A stretch of 64,000 nt of DNA from an uncultured Synergistales bacterium (GCA_905233725.1 CAJOEM010000006.1:1-64000); one strand, 5' to 3'; shown: positions 38,580 through 49,294, numbered from the stretch's first letter. Program-made: numbers and translations. Notes: a model not told the origin generated them from the letters alone.

Positions 38580-41180
38580 TTATTTCCCTTGGTATGCTCT
38601 GAATCGCAAATATTTCGCAAAAACCCAACCAGTAATCCCGTCCTCAGTTTTGATTAAGAACCATTGCCTGTATTGCTCCTTAAACTGAACCGGATGACCT
38701 GAATTTAGCTGTGTGATCACTCGTGATGAAGTGCTGGGATTGGCACGAATATTAACGTGATTGCCTGAAATATAGGCGTTGGGTCTGAAATCGGGTTTTC
38801 GAGGCGCGCGTTTCGTGACGTTCTCCAGAATTTTCAGAGCCTGAGTATTTGCGAGTTTGTCATTATTTCGGGCGCAATCAAGAGCGTAGAAATCTTCTTC
38901 GGGATAATCGGGATAATCTTCTGGGCCCAACATTGCAGTGATATTCGGGTCTGCTCCGGCATTGAGCAAAAATTCCACAACCTCAGCAGTATTCGACGCA
39001 GCAGCTTTTATTAAAGCAGTTTCTCCCATGACATCTTGCGCGTTAATATCGCAGCCGGCTTCGAGCAATCTCTGAATTACGTCAATCGTATTATACCAAG
39101 CTGCGTACATGAGTGCAGTCATTTGTGCGCTGTCCTTGTATTTCACGTCTGCTCCGGATTCAATCAGCAAATTTATCACGTCAAGAGAATTTTTCTCAGC
39201 AGCTAACAATAACACCGTCCAAAATTTTTCGTCGCGAGCATTCACATCTGCACCAGCTCGAATCAATTCCTGAATCACGAGTTTGGGATTTGTCTTGTTA
39301 AACGTAGCTTTGATAATCGGCAAATTTTCCTTTGTATTGACTTCAGCTCCGGATTGAATCAAGAACTTCACGATCTCAATGTTTGACGAATGTTCAGACG
39401 CAATCGCAAGCAGAGAAAGTTTTCCCCAAGCTTTACTCGTGAACGCAGCATTAGGTGAGAATTTCCCATTAGACATTTTCTCGCGGAATTTTTCCAACGA
39501 ACCGGATTTGCAAATTTCCTCAAACTCATCGTAATCACTTCTCGATAATTCCGTCCATAGTTTGCCGCTGGTATTCATGACGGCGCGTAATTTCTTGAGA
39601 GCTTGTGTGGCTTTTGGGTGATCTTTGAGTTCAGCGTTCGTGTAATATTCGGCTGCTTTGTCGAGATTCTTCTCAACATCAATGCCGTGTTCGTACATTT
39701 CCCCGAGAGTAAAATTTGCTTCGGCACTTCCTGCAGCTGCTGCCTCGTGAAATAATATTGACGCGAATTTTCTGTCGGCTTCGTGTTCGATGCCGTCTCG
39801 GTAAATTACTCCCCAAGCGTACTTGATATTCGGATCTTTATCTAAATTCATCGCTGCAACAAGACCTGTCTCAAGAGCTTTTTGATTTATCAACGCTGCT
39901 TTGACATAATCCTGCTCGACTCCCCAGCCGTGATAATACATGAGCGCGAGATAATGATTTCCCAGAGCATTATTCTGAGCCGAAGATTTTTCCAGCCACT
40001 TCAGAGCCTCGTTATAATCGCGTTCAACGCCGAATCCGTTAATATACGCCGAACCCAAATGAGCTTGAGCTAACGAATCACCATTCTCTGCAAGTTCCCG
40101 TGTAATTTCGACTGTCTCCGAAACTCCTGCCTCTGCAAGTTGTGCTATTCCCCGCAACGCGCCAAGATTCCCGAGTTTGTAAGCTCGCCTGTACCACGTG
40201 AAAGCCTCGTGAAAATCTTTCGAAACACCTTCGCCGTAATGATACATGCGTCCGAGAAATAACTGCGCATTGTCGTTATTATCTTCATCTGCGAGTTTAC
40301 GCAACATAGCGAGTGATTCCGCATCGCCTTTCTTCGCCATATCCCGGAGCCAATACGCATCTCCGTCAATTTTAGCGCGTTTGTAACGCAAGATTGCAGC
40401 CTCGTGTAAATCCTGTGAAATAACATCGCCCTTTTCATACATCGAAGCAAGTCGTAACATCGAAGTCAGATTGCCATTCTCAGCAGCTCTGCGATAATAT
40501 TCAGCGGCTTTCTTGAGATTCTTCTCAGCTCCGTTCACACCTTGTTCGTGAATATCTCCCAGAATGAACAGTGCGTCAGGATGATTTTGCTCAGCAGCCT
40601 TATTCAGCCAGATCAAAGCTTGTTCGTAATCTCGCGGAACTCCTATGGCATTTCGATACATGTTTCCAAGCTCGAATTGTGCCTGGGGATTTCCATTTGA
40701 AGCAGCGTTTTTGATACTCTCGAACCATTTGTCGGATTCACGCCAGTCGTAAAAATTCGATTTACTATTGCGATATATGTTTGCTATTGTGTACTGGATT
40801 GCGAAATTATTCTCAGCATGTTTGAGCAAATATTGGAACGCGTCTGAATTACCGGATTCTGCGATACGTTCGATTCCTTTAAGTGCTTCAGTCTGTCCGT
40901 TATCTGCTGCCTTAATATACCATTGGAATGCTTCATCTTTGTTCGTTTTGTACATGAGATTTCCGAGTTCGAACTGAGCGTTCCTGTCACCCTGATTAGC
41001 TAGTTCGCGAATTTTCCCGAGGGCTTTTTGATTGCCAAAAATTGCAGAACCTACCAACGTCCCGAGATTTGGCTCAAAACCTGCGTTGCTCTCACCAGTA
41101 CGCAAGAACATCAACGCTGCTCCGAAAAGCAACAACACAATCAACAACACGACAGTTCTAAAAATTTTTCTCATCTTCAA
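38580..41180 (-). CDS. Large Sel1-repeat / ankyrin-repeat / SH3b protein, membrane-anchored or secreted
   Basis: N-terminal TM; many Sel1 motifs (AQFELGNMYRNAIGVPRDYEQALIWLNKAAEQ); ankyrin motifs (TALMYAAWYNTIDVIQRLLEAGCDINAQD); C-terminal SH3 (VNIRANPSTSSRVITQLNSG...GWVFAKYL). Confidence 0.92.
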   Translation of the reverse strand: MKMRKIFRTVVLLIVLLLFGAALMFLRTGESNAGFEPNLGTLVGSAIFGNQKALGKIRELANQGDRNAQFELGNLMYKTNKDEAFQWYIKAADNGQTEALKGIERIAESGNSDAFQYLLKHAENNFAIQYTIANIYRNSKSNFYDWRESDKWFESIKNAASNGNPQAQFELGNMYRNAIGVPRDYEQALIWLNKAAEQNHPDALFILGDIHEQGVNGAEKNLKKAAEYYRRAAENGNLTSMLRLASMYEKGDVISQDLHEAAILRYKRAKIDGDAYWLRDMAKKGDAESLAMLRKLADEDNNDNAQLFLGRMYHYGEGVSKDFHEAFTWYRRAYKLGNLGALRGIAQLAEAGVSETVEITRELAENGDSLAQAHLGSAYINGFGVERDYNEALKWLEKSSAQNNALGNHYLALMYYHGWGVEQDYVKAALINQKALETGLVAAMNLDKDPNIKYAWGVIYRDGIEHEADRKFASILFHEAAAAGSAEANFTLGEMYEHGIDVEKNLDKAAEYYTNAELKDHPKATQALKKLRAVMNTSGKLWTELSRSDYDEFEEICKSGSLEKFREKMSNGKFSPNAAFTSKAWGKLSLLAIASEHSSNIEIVKFLIQSGAEVNTKENLPIIKATFNKTNPKLVIQELIRAGADVNARDEKFWTVLLLAAEKNSLDVINLLIESGADVKYKDSAQMTALMYAAWYNTIDVIQRLLEAGCDINAQDVMGETALIKAAASNTAEVVEFLLNAGADPNITAMLGPEDYPDYPEEDFYALDCARNNDKLANTQALKILENVTKRAPRKPDFRPNAYISGNHVNIRANPSTSSRVITQLNSGHPVQFKEQYRQWFLIKTEDGITGWVFAKYLRFRAYQGK

Positions 41181-41198
41181 GTTTCCCCTTCAAATTTG

Positions 41199-41594
41199 TC
41201 AGATCATGATTTCCTGTTCAAGAATCTCGACCGCATTTCTCACGCAGTCATCGCAGCTGCACAAGATTTTTTTCGTGACGACACCTTTTATATCTTTGCA
41301 GATTGACGCTCCGCATTTTTCAACGAATTTCCTGTGAAGATCCGCAGCGTCGTTTCTAATCGGCTTGCCGTTGTATTTACGCAATCCCAGAATCATTTCT
41401 GCACCACACAACGCGCCACAAGTTGCCTCCATGCAGCCCATGCCTAAACCAAAACCTGCACCTAATTTCCGCAGCAAATGCGAATCGAGACCGACTTCAT
41501 CAGCGAATACACACGCCACAGCCTGACAGCAATTATAATGCGCATCACCCGTGCGATTCTTCAACTCAACTGCCAAATCTTGTTTTGCACTCAT
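41199..41594 (-). CDS. C_GCAxxG_C_C family (putative redox) protein
   Basis: HYNCCQAVACVF, GMGCMEATCGALCGAEMILGL. Confidence 0.88.
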   Translation of the reverse strand: MSAKQDLAVELKNRTGDAHYNCCQAVACVFADEVGLDSHLLRKLGAGFGLGMGCMEATCGALCGAEMILGLRKYNGKPIRNDAADLHRKFVEKCGASICKDIKGVVTKKILCSCDDCVRNAVEILEQEIMI

Positions 41595-41606
41595 GTTAAT
41601 TCCCTC

Positions 41607-42470
41607 TTAATTTCCTCGCTTGAACATCGTGCCTGCGCCTTCATTCGTCAAAAGCTCAATCAGAATCGAATGCGGCACACGACCGTCCATGATTATAACT
41701 TTCTCAACGCCCTCGTTAATCGCACGAACGCAACACTCAGTTTTTGGCAACATTCCGCCGGAAATCACGCCGTCTCGTGTCAAATTCTCCGCCTCTGAGA
41801 CAGTCAATTCCGGAATCAATGTCGCGGGATCTTTCGGGTCGCGCAAAATTCCAGCAATGTCAGTCAAGATTATCAATCGTTTAGCACGCAACGCTCCAGC
41901 AACACACGCAGCTGCAATGTCGCCGTTAATGTTCAGAATGTCTCCGTCAGGGCTGCTGCCAATCGTCGAGATAACAGGAATATAGCCTCGTTCGAGCAAA
42001 TCGTCGATCAAATTCACGTTCACTTTCCTGACTTCACCGACAAAGCCTAAATCGCGATTCTTGATCTCAGCTTCGATTAACCTGTCATCAATTCCAGAAA
42101 TTCCAACCGCGCGCGCTCCTGTAATTTCGAGCAAATTCACGAGTGACTTGTTTATTTTCCCAGCCAAGACCATCTCAGCAATCTCAACAGTCTCAGAATC
42201 CGTAACTCGCAAGCCGTTCACAAATTCGGGTTTCTTGCCAAGCCGCGACATCAAATCACTCATCTCAGGACCGCCGCCGTGAACGAGAACTACTCTAACG
42301 CCGACAAGCCACAAAAGCACGAGATCCTGCATAACCTGCTGCTTTAACTCGGGATTTATCATCGCATTGCCACCGTATTTCACGACAACAGTTTTGCCCC
42401 AATATTTCTTTATGTACGGTAACGCCTGAACAAGAACTTCTGCCCGTTCAAAATTCGAAAAATTTATCAT
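41607..42470 (-). CDS. argB: Acetylglutamate kinase
   Basis: VVVKYGGNAM, VLVHGGGPEMSDLM, NINGDIAAACVAGAL. Confidence 0.96.
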   Translation of the reverse strand: MINFSNFERAEVLVQALPYIKKYWGKTVVVKYGGNAMINPELKQQVMQDLVLLWLVGVRVVLVHGGGPEMSDLMSRLGKKPEFVNGLRVTDSETVEIAEMVLAGKINKSLVNLLEITGARAVGISGIDDRLIEAEIKNRDLGFVGEVRKVNVNLIDDLLERGYIPVISTIGSSPDGDILNINGDIAAACVAGALRAKRLIILTDIAGILRDPKDPATLIPELTVSEAENLTRDGVISGGMLPKTECCVRAINEGVEKVIIMDGRVPHSILIELLTNEGAGTMFKRGN

Positions 42471-42474
42471 GATA

Positions 42475-43728
42475 TTATGTCCTGTAATCCCCGTTGATTT
42501 TCACGTAATCATACGTCAAGTCACAACCCCAAGCTGTCGCGTCAAATTCGCCGTCATTAAGATTGATGTTTATGTTGATCTCCGGCTTTAACAAAATCTC
42601 TTTCGCAAGTTCTTCGGAGAAATCTATGCCTGCACCGTTCCTGCAAACTGGAATTTTCCCGCCAACACTCGCAAATTCGACATCAATTTTCGCAACGTCA
42701 ACGTCCGCGCCACTGTAGCCGATCGCACACAAGACTCGTCCCCAATTCGCGTCAGAACCAAACATCGCAGCTTTCACCAAGTTCGAGCAAATCACACTCT
42801 TAGCGACTGTTCGAGCAACGGATTTTTCGCGCGCACCCGTAACTTTGCATTCGAGTAATTTCGTCGCGCCTTCACCATCAGCAGCCATTTTTCGGCACAA
42901 TTCCGAGCAAACGTGATTCAACGCAGCTTTGAATATCTCAAAATTTTCGCCCTCAGAATTTATCTCAGGATTTCCTGCTGAAGCATTCGCCAAAATCGAT
43001 AGCATATCGTTCGTGGAAGTATCGCCGTCAACGCTCATCATGTTGAACGTGTCAATGACTACAGAACTCAGCGCACTCTGCAAAAATTCCGGCTTAATCG
43101 CAGCATCAGTCGTCACGAATACCAACATCGTAGCCATATTCGGGTGAATCATTCCGCTGCCTTTGGAAATTGCGCCCATTCTGCAAACTTTGCCGTCAAT
43201 TTCAAATTCGATTGCAACTTCTTTCTTGCGCGTGTCAGTTGTCATGATTCCTTCACAAGCTTCGTCGCTGGATTTCTGATCATGCGCGAGTTTCTTCACG
43301 AGTTGCGGGATGCCGGCTTCGATTGGCTGAATATTCAACGGTTGTCCGATTACGCCGGTTGAAGCTACGATTACGTTTTCGGATTTGATATTCAGGTTTT
43401 TCGCGACAAGTTCGCACATTTGATTAGCAATTTCGATCCCGTTAGCGTTGCATGTATTCGCGTTCCCTGAGTTGCAGATTACGGCTTGAGCGTGGCCGTT
43501 TGAGAGTTGCAGATTATTTTTCGTTACGGTCAGAGGCGCGCCTTTGACGAGATTTCGCGTATAGACTGCTGCTGCTGAACAATCAGTCTTCGAGTAAATC
43601 ATAGCCAAATCATTCTTGACGCGATTTTTCCTGATGCCGCAATGAACTCCCGACGCAAGAAAATTCTTTGGAGCGCAAACTCCGCCGTCTACGTTCGTAA
43701 ATTTCAGATTCAAGTTCAAGATTAACAT
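42475..43728 (-). CDS. argJ: Bifunctional glutamate N-acetyltransferase/amino-acid acetyltransferase
   Basis: ICNSGNANTC, AISKGSGMIHPNMATMLVFVTTDA. Confidence 0.96.
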   Translation of the reverse strand: MLILNLNLKFTNVDGGVCAPKNFLASGVHCGIRKNRVKNDLAMIYSKTDCSAAAVYTRNLVKGAPLTVTKNNLQLSNGHAQAVICNSGNANTCNANGIEIANQMCELVAKNLNIKSENVIVASTGVIGQPLNIQPIEAGIPQLVKKLAHDQKSSDEACEGIMTTDTRKKEVAIEFEIDGKVCRMGAISKGSGMIHPNMATMLVFVTTDAAIKPEFLQSALSSVVIDTFNMMSVDGDTSTNDMLSILANASAGNPEINSEGENFEIFKAALNHVCSELCRKMAADGEGATKLLECKVTGAREKSVARTVAKSVICSNLVKAAMFGSDANWGRVLCAIGYSGADVDVAKIDVEFASVGGKIPVCRNGAGIDFSEELAKEILLKPEINININLNDGEFDATAWGCDLTYDYVKINGDYRT

Positions 43729-43752
43729 TCCTTTCGTGTATTCGTGTATTAA

Positions 43753-44679
43753 TTAGCAAATTAAGCTTTCGGTTTCGTCAATTCCCAAGACGAGATTCAT
43801 GTTCTGGACAGCTGCACCCGAAGCACCTTTACCGAGATTGTCGAATCGTGCGATTAATAACAGCCGCTCATCGTTGCCAGTCACGCTTATCTGCAAATCG
43901 TCGCGTCCTGAAAATTTCGCCGCTGAGTAAAAACCGTTCTCTGAAGCATCATCGCCAGCAAAATTTATCACGCCGTCTTGATAATATGTCTCGTAAACTT
44001 TCTTGAGAGCGTCAATATTACCGGCTAAATCCGAAGCATGAACCTGCACGACAACTTCCATTCCAGAATAGAACGGAGCAACAATCGGGCAAAAAACTGG
44101 TGCGTGAGTTAGTCCGCAAATTTTCAAGATTTCGGGCAAATGTTTGTGATTCTGATTTGCAGCGTACAGTCTCGGAGCATTGAGCAGCGAGTTTTTGTTT
44201 TCGGCTTCGTATTCAGCGATCATTTTTTTGCCGCCGCCGGAATAGCCCGTGATTGAGAAACATGATAATTCAGCGTCTCGTGACAGAATATTCATCTCGA
44301 TTAACGGAGCGATTAACACGATTACGCCCGTAGCATGACAACCCGGGTTTGCAATTCGTTTCGCAGATTTGATTCGTTCGCGTTGACCAGAAATTTCCGC
44401 CAATCCGTAGACCCAATTCTCAGAAGTTCTGTGAGCAGTTGACGTATCGATTATGACGGTCGAATCATTTTCGACGAGATTTGCTGCCTCGATTGCTGCC
44501 TGATCAGGTAAACACAAGAACACTATATCCGAAGCGTTCATGATTTTTTTACGCGCGATTGGATCTTTGCGTTGAGATTCGTCGAGAGTCTGCAGCAAAA
44601 TATCGCCGCGTTTTCTCAAGCGTTCGTGGATTTGTAGACCTGTAGTTCCTGCACTGCCATCGATGAAAATTTTTCTCAA
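43753..44679 (-). CDS. argC: N-acetyl-gamma-glutamyl-phosphate reductase (short type 2 form)
   Basis: KIFIDGSAGTTGLQIHERL, NPGCHATG, SITGYSGGGKKMI; probable TTG start at 44679 after GGGAG (track ORF extends to 44715). Confidence 0.92.
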   Translation of the reverse strand: MRKIFIDGSAGTTGLQIHERLRKRGDILLQTLDESQRKDPIARKKIMNASDIVFLCLPDQAAIEAANLVENDSTVIIDTSTAHRTSENWVYGLAEISGQRERIKSAKRIANPGCHATGVIVLIAPLIEMNILSRDAELSCFSITGYSGGGKKMIAEYEAENKNSLLNAPRLYAANQNHKHLPEILKICGLTHAPVFCPIVAPFYSGMEVVVQVHASDLAGNIDALKKVYETYYQDGVINFAGDDASENGFYSAAKFSGRDDLQISVTGNDERLLLIARFDNLGKGASGAAVQNMNLVLGIDETESLIC

Positions 44680-44814
44680 GATTCGATTTACTCTCCCGTT
44701 AAATAATATTTGCAATTTCGGCGTGTATTGTAATTGTGTTAAACATTTTTGTCAAATTATATTATCGAGTGAATAAAAATTTCGTACACGTGAAGCCAGT
44801 ATTTCAGCATCAAA

Positions 44815-44846
44815 AAACTCCCCGTCTGATTTAGGCAGGGAGCTTT
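44815..44846 (-). terminator. Intrinsic terminator of the parvulin gene
   Basis: Minus strand GCTCCCTGCCTAAATCAGACGGGGAGTTTTTT. Confidence 0.8.
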
Positions 44847-44863
44847 CTTGTGATTTATTCGCG

Positions 44864-45742
44864 CTAGAATCTTTCGACTTGATATTTCTTTTCGAGTTCT
44901 TCGGAGTGTTTACGCAGGAGTTCCGAACTTTTGACGTTCTGCAATTCCTGAACGATATGCGCTTTCAACTCGTCATTGTACGGGATAACATTCTCAGGTG
45001 AAGTTCCGTGCAGCTTGATTATGTGCCAGCCGAAACGTGTCTTCACTGGTTCTGAAACATCGCCGGGATTTTTAAGAGCAAACGCTACGTCCTCAAATTC
45101 CTTGACCATAACGCCTTTCGGAAAATCTCCCAGATCGCCGCCAGTTGATTTTGCGCCGGGTTCAATCGAGTATTTCTTCGCAAGTTCATCGAATGACACG
45201 CCGTTTTGCAATTCAGCCTGAATTTTCGCGATAATATCCTGGCTGGAATTGTCGTCGCTGATCAGAATGTGTGACGCGTGAACTTTTGCTGGCTCTGTGA
45301 AATACTCCGTCACATGCTCATCGTAGAATTTTTTCGCCTCATCATCTGTAACGCTAACGTCCTTCAACACGTCCATCATAGCAACCTGAACTAACATTCG
45401 GTTCTTGAAATCCTCGATTGCCTGCTGAAATTCCGGATTCTCATCGAGTTTTTTGTCTTTCGCGTCGAGTGCGAATAACTTGAGTGAGATAAGCTCGTCA
45501 AGAATCATTTTCTGACCCTGTTCTCCGCCGTAAAGCATCGCCTGCTGTCCCAACATTTGCAACGCGCGAATCACGTCAAGTTCCGTAATTTCTTCACCGT
45601 TGACCTTCGCGAGAATTTTTGGTGAAGCGACATCTTCGGATTCAGCCGAGTAACACGCACACGCAAACAACCCCACGAATACTGCACACAAACACACACA
45701 CGTTAAAAACTTCTTGCTGATTGTCATATTTACCTTTTTCAT
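44864..45742 (-). CDS. Parvulin-type peptidyl-prolyl isomerase (PrsA/SurA-like), exported
   Basis: VHASHILISDDNS, GGDLGDFPKGVMVKEFEDVAFAL, TRFGWHIIKLHG. Confidence 0.93.
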   Translation of the reverse strand: MKKVNMTISKKFLTCVCLCAVFVGLFACACYSAESEDVASPKILAKVNGEEITELDVIRALQMLGQQAMLYGGEQGQKMILDELISLKLFALDAKDKKLDENPEFQQAIEDFKNRMLVQVAMMDVLKDVSVTDDEAKKFYDEHVTEYFTEPAKVHASHILISDDNSSQDIIAKIQAELQNGVSFDELAKKYSIEPGAKSTGGDLGDFPKGVMVKEFEDVAFALKNPGDVSEPVKTRFGWHIIKLHGTSPENVIPYNDELKAHIVQELQNVKSSELLRKHSEELEKKYQVERF

Positions 45743-45855
45743 TTTGGAAAATATTCCTCCTGTTGAGATTAAAAAACTCACTGCAAGTTTAGCACAGAAA
45801 AATTTTTCCCGTATAATTGTCATGATTGCGAAAAAATTTTTTTTACAAGAGAGGA

Positions 45856-46140
45856 ATGTTTTTATTGCGCGTAGTAAATACTCAGGTTGTTCTTGGATTA
45901 TCGATTTGGATTTTGGGTTTTGCGTTCATGACGATGGGCTGGCTGGTCGATGCGTTGTTCGAGAAATGGGGGCGTGTTCCGGCGAAAATTCTGTACAAAA
46001 TCGGTGCCGTAATCGTTGCAGTTCCGGTGATAATTCTGCTCTGGAAAATTTCCGGTTCACTCTACACGAATCGATACTACATTTCGACTTATATTAACAC
46101 GGGCTTGCAATTCCTGAGCGACGCTGTGAAAGTTCTGTAA
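45856..46140 (+). CDS. Hypothetical membrane protein
   Basis: Two hydrophobic segments; preceded by GAGAGGA; abuts the next gene. Confidence 0.65.
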   Translation: MFLLRVVNTQVVLGLSIWILGFAFMTMGWLVDALFEKWGRVPAKILYKIGAVIVAVPVIILLWKISGSLYTNRYYISTYINTGLQFLSDAVKVL

Positions 46141-46141
46141 C

Positions 46142-46678
46142 ATGTCGTTGATAATCGGATTTGTTGCTGCTGCATTCATGCTGTATTTCCCGTACTGGTG
46201 GTGCAGATTTCGTGGCGAAAGTGAGCTTGATTTCGGCTTGCGATGGTTTCTGACGCGCGATTCGAAACGTGATGTTATTTTCGCTCTGTTGATTACGCTC
46301 GTGCCGTTGACGTTTGTGTCGATGAATTTTCCGGTAGAGTGGGGCGGTGGGAATATTCCGCATAAATTGTCGTTTTGGATTGCGATTGATAATCTCGGCG
46401 GAGGAATTGCTGCTGCGTTTATCGAGGAGACGTTTTACCGTGGCTGGCTGCAAAGTTTGTTATCGCGGAAAATGAACGTGTACCTGGCGATTGCGATTAC
46501 GGCACTGATATTTGCGCTGAGTCACTTGATCTTAATAACCGGTTGGCTTCGAGTCGCGACGTTTTTCCCTGGGTTAATCATGGGTTGGCTGAGATTTCGC
46601 GGCGGTTCGGTTTTGCCGTCGATAATTTATCACGCGGTCTGTAATGTCTGGGCAGTTTGGTTTGCTCCGATTCCGTGA
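46142..46678 (+). CDS. CPBP family intramembrane metalloprotease
   Basis: FIEETFYRGWLQSLL, FALSHLI. Confidence 0.87.
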   Translation: MSLIIGFVAAAFMLYFPYWWCRFRGESELDFGLRWFLTRDSKRDVIFALLITLVPLTFVSMNFPVEWGGGNIPHKLSFWIAIDNLGGGIAAAFIEETFYRGWLQSLLSRKMNVYLAIAITALIFALSHLILITGWLRVATFFPGLIMGWLRFRGGSVLPSIIYHAVCNVWAVWFAPIP

Positions 46679-46715
46679 AAGCATTTGTGAAATATTTGCG
46701 AAAGGATTTGTTAAT

Positions 46716-47786
46716 ATGCGAAAAGTTTTAATAATTGCGATTGTATTGTTGGTAATGATTTTGGGATTTGCTGTTGATGTTCGTGCTGAGAAATTCATCG
46801 AGTTGCGAATACCTTGCGTGAAAAATTCTCAAGTTACGGCGAAATTGCCCTCCGGAGAAATTGTGAATCTCGGCGAAGTTGCGCAAATTCCCGTGAAAGA
46901 AAATTATCCTGCGTACACTGCGAGTAAATGGGCAGCGAAATCCTCGGTTTGTGCGAGTGCTGTGAACGCGATTCACATGTTGGTCAGCGTTAGAGATTCC
47001 CGTGGCAGCATAATCAGCATAGTGCCGTCTGTTACAGTTGCTCCGGCTGCAGGGGCTGGCGCGTATTTTGCGATTAAATCCGAAGCTGGAACTGGAATTT
47101 TCGGGGGATTTGCTCCGTTAGTTGGCTCTCGCGTTACGATTCTGAATCCGGAAAATAATTCTGAACGCGAACTTGACGGTGTGCCTGATGAGGGCGAAAT
47201 TCTTATAATCCGCACTGATTTGCCAAACGAACCCGAAGTCTTCATGGTCGAAATCGAGAACAGACCTGCCGGACGCGTGATTACCTGGGGAGATTCCGGC
47301 GTGCGTGTTGTTGCGAGAGTTGTAAGACCGATTGGCGGCGTTGGTAGATTTGGCGGAACAGTTTTTCAGGATCGCGGGCGAATCAGAGCTTCACATTCGG
47401 GAGTTATCGACGTTGCTACATCAAGACGCGGTGAAGTTGGCGGACTTCAGATTATGCCGCTGAAACACGCGTTGACTTCTGTGGAAATGATCAATGCATG
47501 GAGCTTGACACAATGGCTGATAATTGCGCCGGAATTTGATCAGGAAGATCTCGAAGGTCAGGAGCCTTTATTCAAGCAATCGCTGGTTCCTGGAACACAA
47601 CTCGATGACAAGTTCAAGTTCGAAAATTTCTGGAACGCTTATGGACGCAAGCCGCTCGTGATTTGCAGGCGTTCGGGCGGAGATTGGGAGAAATTGCCTG
47701 AAGTTTCCGGACGAGTTGATGACGCACTGAGAGATATTACGCACCTGAGATTGTATTTCCCGATGTGGAATGAGCCGTTGCGCTAA
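46716..47786 (+). CDS. Hypothetical secreted protein
   Basis: Signal peptide MRKVLIIAIVLLVMILGFAVDVRAE; RBS GAAAGGA. Confidence 0.8.
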   Translation: MRKVLIIAIVLLVMILGFAVDVRAEKFIELRIPCVKNSQVTAKLPSGEIVNLGEVAQIPVKENYPAYTASKWAAKSSVCASAVNAIHMLVSVRDSRGSIISIVPSVTVAPAAGAGAYFAIKSEAGTGIFGGFAPLVGSRVTILNPENNSERELDGVPDEGEILIIRTDLPNEPEVFMVEIENRPAGRVITWGDSGVRVVARVVRPIGGVGRFGGTVFQDRGRIRASHSGVIDVATSRRGEVGGLQIMPLKHALTSVEMINAWSLTQWLIIAPEFDQEDLEGQEPLFKQSLVPGTQLDDKFKFENFWNAYGRKPLVICRRSGGDWEKLPEVSGRVDDALRDITHLRLYFPMWNEPLR

Positions 47787-47788
47787 AA

Positions 47789-48496
47789 ATGCTGGATTAC
47801 GTTTTCGAAGTTATGACAGGTTCCGGCAGCCTGAAATTTCTCGGAGCGTTTGCCTGGGGAGTTGCCAGCGTAATTCTGAGTCCGTGCGGAATTGCGATTG
47901 TGCCGCTGGTTGTGAGTTACGTCAGCAATTCTGAGAACCCGTCGCGAATCCGTGCATTCAAGATTTCGATTGCGTTTTGCGCAGGGATTCTTGTGAATTT
48001 GATATTAATTGCGTTTGTTATGTCGAGTTTTGGGATTTTGTTCGGAGGCTATGAGCGATTCCTGACGATTTTCACAGCGCTAATATTCGTTTTGATGGGG
48101 CTGCAATTAACCGGAATATTGCGTTTGCGCTTTGGATTTCTGCCGGGTTCGAAAATTCAGGGAAACGAATCTCAGAATTTGCGTGGAGCTGTTTTGCTTG
48201 GGATTTTGTCGGGATTATCTGTTGGAGCGTGTAATATTGCGTACGTGTCGCCGATTTTGTCGATTGCGATGTCGCTTGCGTCACGAAATTTTCTCGCAGG
48301 GATTTTCCTGATAATTTTCTATGCGCTGGGATATTGCTTTGTTCTGGTGATTTGCGGAACGTTCACACAGGTTGCGAGTGCTTGGCTGCATAGTGAGCGC
48401 GGGGATTTTGCGATGAAAGTCCTGAATATAATTTGCGGAGTTGTGCTGATATTCTCGGGAGCGTATTTGCTTTACGAGTTGAGATATTATTTATGA
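47789..48496 (+). CDS. CcdA/DsbD-type cytochrome c biogenesis transmembrane protein
   Basis: ILSPCGIAIVPLVVSYV, GLSVGACNIAYVSPIL, multiple TM helices. Confidence 0.85.
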   Translation: MLDYVFEVMTGSGSLKFLGAFAWGVASVILSPCGIAIVPLVVSYVSNSENPSRIRAFKISIAFCAGILVNLILIAFVMSSFGILFGGYERFLTIFTALIFVLMGLQLTGILRLRFGFLPGSKIQGNESQNLRGAVLLGILSGLSVGACNIAYVSPILSIAMSLASRNFLAGIFLIIFYALGYCFVLVICGTFTQVASAWLHSERGDFAMKVLNIICGVVLIFSGAYLLYELRYYL

Positions 48497-48499
48497 GGG

Positions 48500-49294
48500 G
48501 TGATTGAGATTTATCCGGTATTATTCGAGTACGGCAGCTTGAGAATTGATACGTACAGTGTAGTTTGGTTTGTTGCGTTGATGCTTGCGATTTCATGGGC
48601 ATTGCGCCGCCTGAGAATTTACGGAATTGATGAAGACGAGGCGCGTTCTGTGATGGCGTGGTCGTTTGTGTTCATGTTGCTCGGAGCCAGGGCACCGGAA
48701 TATTTCCAGAATTTTCGCGTGTACATGAGCAATCCGAAATTGTTTCTTGACCTGAATCGCGGAAGTTTGCACGAAATCGGCGCAATTCTCGGAGCGGTTT
48801 TGTCGGCGTTGATCATGTGTGTCGTGAAAAATCTTCGTGGGAAAAATATCTCGTTCGTAAGAATGTGTGATGTTGCGATAATTCCGGCGTTTGCAGCGAT
48901 TGCGATTGGAAGATGGGGTTGCTTTCTGAACGGCTGCTGCTTTGGACTTGTCAGCTCAAGTTTTTTCGCGGTGCATTTCCCGTTTGATTCTGTCGATGTA
49001 ACTCGTCACCCAACACAGATTTATTACTCGCTTTTTGCGTGCGTGAACGTTTTGATTTTGCTTTTGGTTGAGAGAAAGCTTCTTGCCGGGAAAAATTCGC
49101 GTTCTGTCTCGATAATTGCGCCGTTGGGAATATTGCTGTATTGTCTGATGCGCTTCGTGATAGGTTTCTTCAGGGTGATGAATCCGTTTTACACTAGTTT
49201 CGCACACGTAGCTATTTGCTCAGGAGCGTTTATAAGCGTGATTTGGCTCGGGATTTCATTGCGGAAATTTTCGGGCAAAGTCGGAGCAAAATAG
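48500..49294 (+). CDS. lgt: Prolipoprotein diacylglyceryl transferase
   Basis: GSLRIDTYSVVWF, LGARAPEYF, GRWGCFLNGCCFG, RHPTQIYYS. Confidence 0.93.
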   Translation: MIEIYPVLFEYGSLRIDTYSVVWFVALMLAISWALRRLRIYGIDEDEARSVMAWSFVFMLLGARAPEYFQNFRVYMSNPKLFLDLNRGSLHEIGAILGAVLSALIMCVVKNLRGKNISFVRMCDVAIIPAFAAIAIGRWGCFLNGCCFGLVSSSFFAVHFPFDSVDVTRHPTQIYYSLFACVNVLILLLVERKLLAGKNSRSVSIIAPLGILLYCLMRFVIGFFRVMNPFYTSFAHVAICSGAFISVIWLGISLRKFSGKVGAK

